A stretch of 64,000 nucleotides of DNA from CBFHND01 sp965657085 (GTDB taxonomy: Bacteria > Pseudomonadota > Alphaproteobacteria > Rhodobacterales > Rhodobacteraceae), in NCBI GenBank assembly GCA_965657085.1, contig CBFHND010000002.1:200811-264810 (forward strand). Reading direction: 5' to 3'. Positions 15,667-23,747 of this stretch are shown one piece after another. The first letter of the stretch is position 1. Every line of letters begins with the position of its first letter. A program made the translations under genes and the position numbers. The notes under the pieces were generated by a model that saw nothing but the letters and a program-made list of their open reading frames with translations, did not search any database and had not been told where the DNA came from.

Positions 15667-16485
15667 TCAATCTGGGAGGGGTGTTTCTGCGACATTCAGT
15701 GCATCTGCCAATCGCTGCTGGGCGGAGCCGGGGCGCAATGGCTTGGGTTGATTGTCCGCTGGGGCCCAACCTGTAAGAAAGATCAATTCGAAGGTCGCAG
15801 TTATGCGTCCCGAGCCGGTGCCAAAGTTGCTTTGATAGATGTCCTGCGCCCTTTCGAACACGGCGCGTGGGGTGGGTTGGCGCAGGCGTCCGGCCAGGGC
15901 ATTGCCCTCACCCATGGCGCGCACATCGCGCATCAGGTGCCAGATGTCCGCATATTCTACCCGCTGTGTCAGGGTGTCGGCCACGGGCAGGGCAAAATCC
16001 GCACGCTGTAACAGGGCGCCAAGATCGCGTACCTCGGCCATGGGGGCCACACGGGGCGACAGGCCGCCCATCACCTGGATTTCCGCCTCGGCGAGGCAAC
16101 TGCGCAGTTCTTGTAAGGTCTGGCCGCCAAAAAGTACCCCGATGAACAGCCCATCTGGCGCCAGCGCGCGGCGGGATTGGATCAGCTGTCCAACCGGATC
16201 GTTGGCCCAATGCAGGCCCATGGCGTGTATCACCAGATCATGTGCATCCAATGCCAATGGAAGTGTTTCGGCCCCTTCGATGACCGATGCACCGCTTTGC
16301 AGACCCGCCCAGACATCCGGGTAATCCGTCACGATGACCGGGTCCGTAAAGGTTCTGTTAACCATGGAGAGGCGATCCTGCAGTTCTTCGAACGCTGTTG
16401 CCTGAAGAAACAGGGCTGACGCCTGCATCCGGGCGCGTTTGGCCGCTCGGGCCTTGGAATCAGTCAGGGCTGTGCTGGATGTCAT
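15667..16485 (-). CDS. SAM-dependent methyltransferase, BioC/NDUFAF5-like
   Basis: Product of 272 residues with a class I methyltransferase fold, although the N-terminal glycine loop is degenerate (about 50-70). The DLVIHAMGLHWANDP segment and FIGVLFGGQTLQELR resemble BioC and the complex I assembly hydroxylase NDUFAF5, which has alphaproteobacterial homologues. Which activity applies is not decidable here. The start has no ribosome site and lies only 14 bases from the divergent comF ATG, so each gene's promoter must overlap the other's coding region, or the real start is internal (Met at 16428). Confidence 0.65.
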   Translation of the reverse strand: MTSSTALTDSKARAAKRARMQASALFLQATAFEELQDRLSMVNRTFTDPVIVTDYPDVWAGLQSGASVIEGAETLPLALDAHDLVIHAMGLHWANDPVGQLIQSRRALAPDGLFIGVLFGGQTLQELRSCLAEAEIQVMGGLSPRVAPMAEVRDLGALLQRADFALPVADTLTQRVEYADIWHLMRDVRAMGEGNALAGRLRQPTPRAVFERAQDIYQSNFGTGSGRITATFELIFLTGWAPADNQPKPLRPGSAQQRLADALNVAETPLPD

Positions 16486-16499
16486 GAGGGAAGAATAGG

Positions 16500-17231
16500 A
16501 TGGGCCAGACCCGGTTTCAAACAGCATTGAACATGATTTACCCGCCGCGTTGTCTGGGGTGTGGTCAACATGTCGAAAGCGACTTTGGCCTGTGTGGGTC
16601 TTGTTGGGGGGAAACACCCTTTATCGGTGGGACCGTTTGTGACGGCTGTGGCATCCCTTTGCCGGGCCGGCCCGACCCCGAAGGCGTTAGCTGTGACAGT
16701 TGCATCGCGTCACCGCCGCCGTGGGGCCGCGCCCGTGCGGCACTTCAGTACAAGGGAATGGCGCGCAAACTTGTATTGGGGCTGAAGCACGGTGACCGGC
16801 AGGAGGTGGCCATGCCGTCCGCCAAATGGATGGCTGGGGTCACAAGATCGCTTGTCGGCGAAAACACTCTGGTCGCGCCCGTACCGCTGCATTGGTCCCG
16901 GATGCTCAAGCGAAGGTACAATCAATCCGCTTTGTTGGCCGAGGCATTGGCTGAAGAGCTGGGAAAGGCCTATTGCCCGGACCTTCTGCAAAGGGTGCGA
17001 TGGACGCAATCACTTGATGGGTTCAATCGGGAAGATCGGCGCGCATTACTGAAGGGCGCCATTCGCGCGCATCCCAAACGGCGTCACCGCATGGCGGGGC
17101 GATCGGTTCTTTTGGTCGATGATGTTCTAACCACCGGAGCCACACTTGGGGCCTGTACGCGTGCCTGCCTTGAGGCCGGTGCCATTCATGTCAACGTCGT
17201 TGCACTGGCGCGCGTGACCAAAGACGCCTAG
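16500..17231 (+). CDS. comF: ComF family protein (amidophosphoribosyltransferase-like)
   Basis: Family linked to natural competence and DNA processing. The 243-residue protein has an N-terminal zinc ribbon with paired cysteines (CLGC, CGSC, CDGCG, CDSC between residues 19 and 65) and a C-terminal phosphoribosyltransferase domain whose PRPP loop VLLVDDVLTTGAT is at about 203-215. Whether this strain is competent cannot be told. AGGGAAG precedes the ATG. It is followed 36 bases later by grxC. Confidence 0.88.
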   Translation: MGQTRFQTALNMIYPPRCLGCGQHVESDFGLCGSCWGETPFIGGTVCDGCGIPLPGRPDPEGVSCDSCIASPPPWGRARAALQYKGMARKLVLGLKHGDRQEVAMPSAKWMAGVTRSLVGENTLVAPVPLHWSRMLKRRYNQSALLAEALAEELGKAYCPDLLQRVRWTQSLDGFNREDRRALLKGAIRAHPKRRHRMAGRSVLLVDDVLTTGATLGACTRACLEAGAIHVNVVALARVTKDA

Positions 17232-17267
17232 ATCATGTACCAACGACAGACTTGAAAGGTTCGGTAC

Positions 17268-17525
17268 ATGAAATCCGTTGAAATCTACACGTCGCCGCTT
17301 TGTGGGTTTTGCCACGCGGCCAAACGGCTGTTGAACGAAAAGGGCGTCGATTTTGCCGAAGTGGACGTTTTGGCGAACCCCGATCGCAAGCCCGAGATGA
17401 TCCAGCGTGCCAATGGAGGCCGGACCGTCCCGCAGATCTTCATCGGCGAAACCCACGTTGGTGGGTGCGATGACCTTTATGCGCTCGAGCGTGCAGGCAA
17501 ATTGGATGCGTTGTTGGCCGCCTGA
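17268..17525 (+). CDS. grxC: Glutaredoxin 3 (GrxC type)
   Basis: Small thiol-disulfide oxidoreductase of 85 residues using glutathione. The dithiol active site is CGFC (residues 12-15) rather than the classical CPYC, followed by TVPQIFI with the cis-proline and GGCDD for glutathione binding. GAAAGG precedes the ATG. The stop overlaps the next ATG (TGATG), so it is translationally coupled to the amidase. Confidence 0.93.
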   Translation: MKSVEIYTSPLCGFCHAAKRLLNEKGVDFAEVDVLANPDRKPEMIQRANGGRTVPQIFIGETHVGGCDDLYALERAGKLDALLAA

Positions 17526-18352
17526 TGAAGGCCGGGCTTGTTCAACTGAATGCGTCTGATGACCCGGTGGCCAACCTTGATGTCACCCTTGGGTATCTGG
17601 GCGCGGCTGAAGATCAGGGGGCTGCGTTCGTTCTGACCCCCGAAGTTACGAACTGTGTGTCCAAAGACCGGGCGCGTCAGTCTGCTGTGTTGCAATATGA
17701 AGCCGAGGATCAGACGCTCGCGGCCATCCGCGCCTTTGCCGCTTCCCGCGGGATTTGGGTTCTCATTGGATCGCTTGCACTGAAGGAACATGGCGAAGAC
17801 CGCTTTGTGAACCGGTCTTTCCTGATCGCACCCGGTGGCGATATCGCCGCCCGCTATGACAAGATCCACATGTTCGACGTTCAGATCAGCGCGGACGAGA
17901 CATATCGCGAATCGTCAGGGTATCGGCCCGGGGAACAGGCCGTCGTGGCGCAGACACCCTTTGCGCGCATAGGTATGGAGATCTGCTATGACATGCGCTT
18001 TCCACTCCTGTCCAACGCTCTGGCGCAGGCAGGTGCCGAGGTTCTGACATACCCGTCCGCCTTTTCCCCGATGACGGGAAAGGCCCATTGGCATGCCTTG
18101 CTGCGGGCGCGCGCGATTGAAAATGGGGCGTGGGTTCTGGCCCCTGCCCAAACGGGCACGCATGCGGCGCAATCGGGCGTGCCACGCAAAACCTATGGTC
18201 ACTCTCTTGTGGTCAGCCCATGGGGGGATGTGACACTTGACGCAGGTGACCTGCCGGGCGTTTACATGTTTGATCTGGATATGACCCAAACCGCAGAGGC
18301 CCGTCGCCGCATTCCATCCCTGGACAACGCGCGGCATTTTGACGGCCCATGA
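17525..18352 (+). CDS. Carbon-nitrogen hydrolase (nitrilase superfamily, Nit1/Nit2-like)
   Basis: Amidase-like enzyme of 275 residues with the full Glu-Lys-Cys triad: Glu40 (LTPEVTN), Lys113 (RYDKIHMFD) and Cys154 (MEICYDMRFP). The RYDKIHMFD and DMRFP segments match the Nit1/Nit2 branch, whose members repair deaminated glutathione or hydrolyse omega-amides. Placement directly after a glutathione-dependent glutaredoxin, sharing a TGATG junction, fits a deaminated-glutathione amidase role, but this is inferred. Confidence 0.85.
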   Translation: MKAGLVQLNASDDPVANLDVTLGYLGAAEDQGAAFVLTPEVTNCVSKDRARQSAVLQYEAEDQTLAAIRAFAASRGIWVLIGSLALKEHGEDRFVNRSFLIAPGGDIAARYDKIHMFDVQISADETYRESSGYRPGEQAVVAQTPFARIGMEICYDMRFPLLSNALAQAGAEVLTYPSAFSPMTGKAHWHALLRARAIENGAWVLAPAQTGTHAAQSGVPRKTYGHSLVVSPWGDVTLDAGDLPGVYMFDLDMTQTAEARRRIPSLDNARHFDGP

Positions 18353-18365
18353 CCCGAGCGAAAAC

Positions 18366-18809
18366 ATGAGTGACGACACAGACGCCCTTGCCATATCGCT
18401 GTTCAGCGAGATGTTGGCCGCTGATCAGATGGTCCGTAACCGTCTGAGCCGCGTGCTGCCCAAGGGCATGGAGATTTCCCATTTCTCGGTTCTGAACCAT
18501 CTTGCGTGGCACGAGGGCGAACGCACGCCCGCACAGTTGGCCGAAGTGTTCAATGTCACACGCGGGGCCATGACCAACACCCTGGGCAAGCTGGAGTGGG
18601 CCGGATACATTCACATTCGACCTGACTGGGACGACGCCCGTCGCAAGCTCGTCGCCATCAGCCCCGCGGGCAAAAAGGCGCGTGATCAGGCGCTGAGCTC
18701 CGTGGCGCCTGTTGTCAGTGATATCGTCAAACAGATCGGCGCGGACCAGGTGCGCACCACGATTCCCACGTTGCGCGCTCTGCGCCGGAAACTCGCTCCT
18801 AAGGCTTGA
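18366..18809 (+). CDS. MarR-family transcriptional regulator
   Basis: Winged-helix dimeric repressor of 147 residues. The HTH covers about 55-85 (TPAQLAEVFNVTRGAMTNTLGKLE) and the wing contains DDARRKLVAIS. MarR proteins usually sense phenolic or oxidative ligands. It lies 13 bases after the nitrilase gene and may be cotranscribed; no operator is evident. The ATG at 18366 with GAGCGA upstream was preferred over a TTG at 18339 inside the previous gene. Its tail overlaps ubiG by 11 bases. Confidence 0.88.
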   Translation: MSDDTDALAISLFSEMLAADQMVRNRLSRVLPKGMEISHFSVLNHLAWHEGERTPAQLAEVFNVTRGAMTNTLGKLEWAGYIHIRPDWDDARRKLVAISPAGKKARDQALSSVAPVVSDIVKQIGADQVRTTIPTLRALRRKLAPKA

Positions 18810-19542
18810 GCGATGCGGTGACGTAGTTCACGCTCAGATCCCGATCCGACAGTTTCCAGGCCCACGTGAGCGGGTTGAACACAAACCCCTGGCGGTCAAC
18901 AGGGTCCAGCCCGGCGTTTCGCATCAGATCGAACAATTCGTCCGGCGTGATGAATTTTGACCACTCATGGGTGCCTTTCGGCAGCCAGCGCATCACGTGT
19001 TCTGCACCCACGATTGCCATCATGAACGATTTCGGGTTGCGATTGATTGTTGAGCAGATGTGCAGGCCACCCGACTTCAGCAATTGCCGGCACGCTGTCA
19101 GATAGGCAAGCGGATCGGCGACGTGTTCGACCACCTCCATGTTCAAAACCACATCGAACTGTTCACCGGCGTCTGCCATCGCTTCGGCAGTGGTGTGTCG
19201 ATAGTCAATCTCGAGGCCTGATTGCTGTGCGTGCACCTGCGCCACGGGGATGTTGCGTTCGGCGGCGTCCGCGCCCACCACATCCGCGCCCAGCCGTGCC
19301 ATGGGTTCTGCCAAAAGACCACCGCCGCACCCGATATCCAGAATGCGCAGGCCTGCAAAGGCGTCAGGCTTGGTCAAATCACGCTGGAATTCTGCCGCGA
19401 TCTGCCGCGTGATATAATCCAATCGGCACGGATTTAGCATGTGCAACGGCTTGAATTTACCGTTGGGATCCCACCATTCGGCGGCCATGGCCTCGAATTT
19501 TGCGATTTCTGAAGGATCAACGGTGACCTGATGCGCTTGCAT
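18799..19542 (-). CDS. ubiG: Ubiquinone biosynthesis O-methyltransferase (UbiG)
   Basis: Catalyses both O-methylations in ubiquinone synthesis. The 247-residue product shows family blocks FEAMAAEWWDPNGKFKPLH, the SAM loop ILDIGCGGGLLAEP, GADVVGADAAERN and NMEVVEHVADP. The Met at 19542 was chosen because GGAGAA lies just upstream, inside the alternative frame start at 19554. It diverges from the proline iminopeptidase gene and converges with the MarR gene. Confidence 0.95.
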   Translation of the reverse strand: MQAHQVTVDPSEIAKFEAMAAEWWDPNGKFKPLHMLNPCRLDYITRQIAAEFQRDLTKPDAFAGLRILDIGCGGGLLAEPMARLGADVVGADAAERNIPVAQVHAQQSGLEIDYRHTTAEAMADAGEQFDVVLNMEVVEHVADPLAYLTACRQLLKSGGLHICSTINRNPKSFMMAIVGAEHVMRWLPKGTHEWSKFITPDELFDLMRNAGLDPVDRQGFVFNPLTWAWKLSDRDLSVNYVTASLKP

Positions 19543-19576
19543 TTCGTTCTCCATATGCTCAATTGGCGTTTGTGCC

Positions 19577-19584
19577 CTATATAG
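19577..19584. promoter_or_regulatory. Palindromic CTATATAG between ubiG and pip
   Basis: The octamer reads TATATA on both strands and sits eight bases before the pip ATG. Used as a -10 on the plus strand it would place transcription start within a few bases of that ATG, making pip nearly leaderless, which fits its lack of a ribosome site. Confidence 0.3.
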
Positions 19585-19591
19585 GCCTGTA

Positions 19592-20563
19592 ATGGACAAA
19601 TACCCGGACCAAAAGCGCGCAGTGCAATACTTGTACCCGCCGATCGACCCGTTCGATCAGCGGATGATGGACGTGGGCCAAGGGCATCGCATCTATATTG
19701 AGCAATGCGGCAATCCCGACGGCATCCCGGTCGTCGTACTGCATGGCGGTCCCGGTGGTGGGTGCAGCCCGACGATGCGGCGTTATTTCGATCCCGAAGT
19801 ATTCCGCGTGATCTTGTTCGATCAACGTGGCTGCGGGCGTTCGCGGCCGCATGCATCGATCACCAACAACACGACCTGGCACCTTGTTTCCGACATCGAA
19901 GCGATCCGTGAGGCGCTGGACATCGAAAGCTGGATTGTCTTTGGCGGCAGCTGGGGTGCCACGCTGTCGTTGATCTATGCACAGACTCATCCCGACCGCA
20001 CGGCACAGCTTGTTCTGCGCGGTGTTTTCCTGATGACGCAAATGGAACTGGATTGGTTCTACGGTGGCGGGGCGGGCAAATTCTGGCCCGAGGTCTGGGC
20101 ACGATTCACCAGCCTGATCCCCGAAGACGAACATGACGATCTGATCGGCGCCTATCACCGGCGGCTGTTTTCGGGTGATCTGGGGCAGGAAACCCGTCAC
20201 GCGCGGGCATGGGCGTCTTGGGAAAATGCGCTGGCCTCTATTCATTCGAACGGTGCGGGTGGCGAAGCACCCGGCGAATATGCGCGTGCCTTTGCGCGGC
20301 TTGAAAACCACTATTTCATCAACGCGGGCTTTCTGGATTTCGATGGTCAAATTCTGGCGCATATGGGCCGAATCGCGCATATTCCCGGGACCATTGTTCA
20401 AGGCCGCTATGACATGATTTGCCCTCCTGACAGTGCCTATGCGCTTGCCAAGGCCTGGCCTTCCGCCAAGCTCAAGATGGTGCGCAACGCAGGCCATGCC
20501 TTGTCCGAACCCGGGATCAGCGCAGAACTCGTGCGCACCATGGACAGGATCGCAGACCGATGA
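19592..20563 (+). CDS. pip: Proline iminopeptidase (Pip), alpha/beta hydrolase
   Basis: Releases N-terminal proline from peptides in the cytoplasm. The 323-residue product has the oxyanion segment HGGPGGG (51-57), the nucleophile elbow GGSWG (Ser120), the DQRGCGRS motif typical of Pip, and a C-terminal catalytic His in NAGHALSEPG. No Shine-Dalgarno is visible ahead of the ATG. The TGA overlaps the next ATG (ATGA), coupling it to a truncated peptide-binding protein. Confidence 0.92.
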   Translation: MDKYPDQKRAVQYLYPPIDPFDQRMMDVGQGHRIYIEQCGNPDGIPVVVLHGGPGGGCSPTMRRYFDPEVFRVILFDQRGCGRSRPHASITNNTTWHLVSDIEAIREALDIESWIVFGGSWGATLSLIYAQTHPDRTAQLVLRGVFLMTQMELDWFYGGGAGKFWPEVWARFTSLIPEDEHDDLIGAYHRRLFSGDLGQETRHARAWASWENALASIHSNGAGGEAPGEYARAFARLENHYFINAGFLDFDGQILAHMGRIAHIPGTIVQGRYDMICPPDSAYALAKAWPSAKLKMVRNAGHALSEPGISAELVRTMDRIADR

Positions 20564-21393
20564 AACGAATGGACCGACGTGCCCTTTTTGCCTCTGGTGC
20601 TGCGGCAGCGTTGCTGGCGGCGACGGGCGTTTCGGCGCAATCGGCGCCGCGTCGGGGCGGGACATTGCGCGCGGCTTTGTCGGGGGCTGCGCGACATGAT
20701 GTGTGGGAGGCCGCGCCGCGAAACCTGTTCATGCAGGTCGCGCATTCGGCGGTTTACGACGGGCTGACCGAAATCGCGGACGATGGAACACTGCGGTCGG
20801 CGCTGGCGCTGGATTGGCACACAAACGACGGTGGGCAAACGTGGTATTTTGATCTGCGCCCTGATGTGACGTTTCATGATGGCCGCGATCTGACATCGAC
20901 CGATGTGGCACAATCCCTGCAATGGGTTTTGACAGATGCGCAGTTTACCACTTTCAAAGACCGTATCGTCGTCACATCACCAAGCCAGCACCCCGATTTG
21001 CCATATACCCTTGCCGGACCTGACGCGTTGATCAAACCAGCGGACCCTGCCGCCCGCGCCGCGGGTGTCGGGACCGGGATTTACAAGATGCACAAATTTG
21101 ACGCCGGGCGGCACTTCGTGGCCAAGCGTGTTTCGGAACACTTCCAAGATGGCACATCGGGGTGGTTCGACACGGTGGACATCACCGCGATGGCCGCTGA
21201 CGATCTGCGCGCCGAAGCATTGCGGAGCAACATGATTGATGTCGCGGACCTGACCGTGGCCGACCCCTATGCCGATCCCTCACAATTCTCGCAATTGCCA
21301 GATGGCATGGCGGTGTCCCGCCGGATCGCCGTGCCGGATGATCATGGGCCGGCCGGTGTCCTGCGCATGGCAGAACGGTGGTGGTTGGCCTGA
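20560..21393 (+). CDS. Half-length family 5 (peptide/nickel type) substrate-binding protein
   Basis: Exported protein of 277 residues. It has a Tat-like N-terminus (DRRALF plus a hydrophobic stretch ending SAQ) and the N-terminal lobe of an SBP_bac_5 domain: RRGGTLRAAL, a YDGLTEI block, and the FDLRPDVTFHDGRDLTSTDV signature. Typical family members are about 500-540 residues, so the second half is missing and a complete ligand cleft cannot form. The ending is a normal stop, not an obvious frameshift, and no permease or ATPase genes are nearby. Its coupling to a proline iminopeptidase suggests a peptide link, but it may be a degenerate gene. Confidence 0.65.
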   Translation: MKRMDRRALFASGAAAALLAATGVSAQSAPRRGGTLRAALSGAARHDVWEAAPRNLFMQVAHSAVYDGLTEIADDGTLRSALALDWHTNDGGQTWYFDLRPDVTFHDGRDLTSTDVAQSLQWVLTDAQFTTFKDRIVVTSPSQHPDLPYTLAGPDALIKPADPAARAAGVGTGIYKMHKFDAGRHFVAKRVSEHFQDGTSGWFDTVDITAMAADDLRAEALRSNMIDVADLTVADPYADPSQFSQLPDGMAVSRRIAVPDDHGPAGVLRMAERWWLA

Positions 21394-21397
21394 GGGC

Positions 21398-21426
21398 TTG
21401 CAGACTCGGCCCACCTTACGTATATC
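21398..21426 (+). promoter_or_regulatory. Candidate promoter of the rimP-nusA-ylxR-infB operon
   Basis: TTGCAG (21398-21403) and TATATC (21421-21426) are separated by exactly 17 bp, starting five bases after the previous stop. The start point would be near 21433, giving a leader of about 95 bases to rimP. Confidence 0.55.
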
Positions 21427-21438
21427 CCTCTCAACAGC

Positions 21439-21504
21439 GGCGCGCTGGGGTCCACACCCGACGCTCCACCGGGAAACATCAACGGGCCGCGCGCCCGTTT
21501 TTTT
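21439..21504 (+). terminator. Leader terminator of the rimP-nusA operon with a possible anti-terminator arm
   Basis: AACGGGC (21481-21487) and GCCCGTT (21493-21499) form a perfect 7-bp stem with a 5-base loop and a run of seven T overlapping its 3' edge (21498-21504). It could end upstream transcription, but it lies between the candidate promoter and rimP. GGCGCGC at 21439-21445 is a perfect complement of GCGCGCC at 21489-21495 inside the terminator, so a competing anti-terminator pairing is possible. Confidence 0.65.
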
Positions 21505-21527
21505 GTGCCCAGATGCACGTAGGACCA

Positions 21528-22106
21528 ATGACAAACGACCTGATCGCAAAAGCAGCTATCGACCGCCGCCTGGCCGAGATCATCACACCGGTGATCGAGG
21601 ACATGGGCTATGAGCTGGTGCGCATTCGCCTGATGAGCGGCAAGGAGACCACCTTGCAGATCATGGCAGACAAACCCGATGGTGGCATCGAAGTGGACGG
21701 CTGTGCCGAGATTTCAACAGCTGTGAGTGCCACGCTCGATGTCGAGGATCCGATCCTTGATGCCTATACGCTTGAAGTGTCCAGCCCGGGCATTGATCGG
21801 CCCCTGACACGCCTGAAGGATTTCGAAGCCTTTGAAGGGTATGTTGCCAAGCTTGAAACCGACGAGCTGATCGATGGGCGTCGCCGCTTCAAGGGCGAGC
21901 TGGCGGGTGTTGAGGGTGACGAGGTTCTGATCAACGTGGCCGAAGGCACCATCGGGCTGAAGTTCGAGTGGCTGAGCGATGCCAAGCTGGTGCTGACCGA
22001 TGAACTGATCACGGAAATGCTGCGCCAGCGCAAGGCGGCGGGCATCCTGAACGAAGACCAATTTGACGAGATCGAGACCGAAGGGTCGGACGAGGAGAAG
22101 AACTGA
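21528..22106 (+). CDS. rimP: Ribosome maturation factor RimP
   Basis: Assists 30S subunit assembly. The 192-residue product has the N-terminal alpha/beta domain (VIEDMGYELVRIRL), the conserved VSSPGIDRPL segment and a C-terminal SH3-like barrel (FKGELAGVEGDEVLI). An acidic tail extends it slightly beyond the usual 150-170 residues. The ATG at 21528 has AGGA just ahead; the much longer open frame upstream crosses the leader terminator and is not coding. Its stop overlaps the nusA ATG by one base. Confidence 0.95.
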   Translation: MTNDLIAKAAIDRRLAEIITPVIEDMGYELVRIRLMSGKETTLQIMADKPDGGIEVDGCAEISTAVSATLDVEDPILDAYTLEVSSPGIDRPLTRLKDFEAFEGYVAKLETDELIDGRRRFKGELAGVEGDEVLINVAEGTIGLKFEWLSDAKLVLTDELITEMLRQRKAAGILNEDQFDEIETEGSDEEKN

Positions 22107-23725
22107 TGGCTATTACATCCGCAAACCAGCTTGAGCTGTTGCAAACCGCCGAGGCCGTGGCCCGCGAAAAGATGATCGATCCGTCGCTGGTGATCGAAGC
22201 GATGGAAGAATCGCTCGCGCGCGCGGCCAAGTCGCGTTACGGCGCTGAAATGGACATTCGGGTGTCTATCGACCGCAAGACCGGCAAAGCCACGTTCACA
22301 CGTGTGCGCACCGTGGTCGAGGATGAAGAGCTTGAGAACTATCAGGCGGAGTTCACCGTTGAGCAGGCCAAGCAGTATATGGAAGCGCCTGAGGTCGGCC
22401 AGGAATTCATCGAAGAAGTCCCTCCGGTCGAGATGGGCCGTATCGCCGCACAATCGGCCAAGCAGGTTATTCTGCAAAAGGTCCGCGAAGCCGAGCGGGA
22501 TCGTCAGTATGAAGAGTTCAAGGATCGTGCGGGCACTATCATCAATGGTCTGGTCAAGCGTGAAGAATACGGCAACGTCATCGTCGATGTGGGCGCAGGT
22601 GAAGCGATTCTGCGCCGCAACGAGAAGATCGGCCGTGAATCCTATCGCCCGAACGACCGTATCCGCGTCTACATCAAGGACGTGCGCCGCGAACAACGTG
22701 GGCCACAGATTTTCCTGAGCCGCACGGCGCCTGAATTCATGGCTGAGCTGTTCAAGATGGAAGTGCCCGAGATTTACGACGGCATCATCGAGATCAAGGC
22801 CGTGGCCCGCGACCCCGGTTCGCGCGCCAAGATCGCTGTGATTTCCTATGACGGGTCCATCGACCCTGTCGGTGCTTGCGTCGGTATGCGCGGCAGCCGC
22901 GTGCAGGCCGTTGTAAACGAACTGCAGGGCGAAAAGATCGACATCATCCCGTGGAACGAAGACCAGCCAACGTTCCTTGTGAATGCATTGCAGCCTGCCG
23001 AGGTGAGCAAGGTGGTTCTGGACGAAGAGGCAGGCAAGATCGAAGTCGTCGTGCCCGAAGAGCAGCTGAGCCTTGCCATCGGCCGCCGGGGTCAGAACGT
23101 GCGTCTGGCCAGCCAGCTGACAAACCTTGATATCGACATCATGACCGAGGCCGAGGAATCGGCGCGTCGTCAGGCCGAGTTCGAACAGCGCACCAAGCTG
23201 TTCATGGACACGCTCGATCTGGACGAGTTCTTTGCCCAACTTCTGGTCGCCGAAGGGTTCACCAACCTCGAAGAGGTTGCGTATGTCGAACTGGATGAAC
23301 TTCTGGTCATCGATGGCGTGGACGAAGGCACTGCGCAGGAATTGCAGGCGCGGGCCCGCGATGTGCTTGAAGCGCAGAACAAGGCGGCCCTGGACAACGC
23401 CCGTGCGCTGGGCGTTGAGGACAGCCTGGTTGAATTCGAAGGCCTGACACCCCAAATGATCGAGGCACTTGCCAAAGATGATGTCAAAACCCTCGAAGAC
23501 TTCGCAACTTGCGCCGACTGGGAACTGGCGGGTGGCTGGACCACTGTTGATGGCGAGCGCAGCAAGGACGATGGGGTTCTTGAACCCTTCGATGTGAGCC
23601 TTGAAGAAGCGCAGAACCTGATCATGACGGCCCGTGTGTTGTTGGGCTGGGTTGATCCTGCGGATCTTGAGGCCGATGCGGAAGAAGGCGACGACGCCGA
23701 ACTGACCGAGGAGACCGAGGCCTGA
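22106..23725 (+). CDS. nusA: Transcription termination/antitermination factor NusA
   Basis: RNA polymerase-binding elongation factor that modulates pausing, intrinsic termination and antitermination. In 539 residues it has the N-terminal polymerase-binding domain, an S1 domain (about 135-200), two KH domains (GACVGMRGSRVQ and LAIGRRGQNVRLA), and C-terminal helix-hairpin-helix acidic repeats (LLVAEGFTNLEEVAYV onward). NusA often autoregulates its operon, and a terminator stands in the leader here. A perfect 10-bp hairpin overlaps its stop codon. Confidence 0.97.
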   Translation: MAITSANQLELLQTAEAVAREKMIDPSLVIEAMEESLARAAKSRYGAEMDIRVSIDRKTGKATFTRVRTVVEDEELENYQAEFTVEQAKQYMEAPEVGQEFIEEVPPVEMGRIAAQSAKQVILQKVREAERDRQYEEFKDRAGTIINGLVKREEYGNVIVDVGAGEAILRRNEKIGRESYRPNDRIRVYIKDVRREQRGPQIFLSRTAPEFMAELFKMEVPEIYDGIIEIKAVARDPGSRAKIAVISYDGSIDPVGACVGMRGSRVQAVVNELQGEKIDIIPWNEDQPTFLVNALQPAEVSKVVLDEEAGKIEVVVPEEQLSLAIGRRGQNVRLASQLTNLDIDIMTEAEESARRQAEFEQRTKLFMDTLDLDEFFAQLLVAEGFTNLEEVAYVELDELLVIDGVDEGTAQELQARARDVLEAQNKAALDNARALGVEDSLVEFEGLTPQMIEALAKDDVKTLEDFATCADWELAGGWTTVDGERSKDDGVLEPFDVSLEEAQNLIMTARVLLGWVDPADLEADAEEGDDAELTEETEA

Positions 23726-23738
23726 TCGCAGGCCTCGG
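23715..23738 (+). repeat. Perfect 10-bp hairpin spanning the nusA stop codon
   Basis: CCGAGGCCTG (23715-23724) and CAGGCCTCGG (23729-23738) enclose an ATCG loop. The stem includes the first two bases of the nusA TGA and ends nine bases before the ylxR ATG. There is no T-run, so it is not a classical terminator; it could affect mRNA processing or ylxR initiation. Confidence 0.7.
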
Positions 23739-23747
23739 GGTCTGAAC

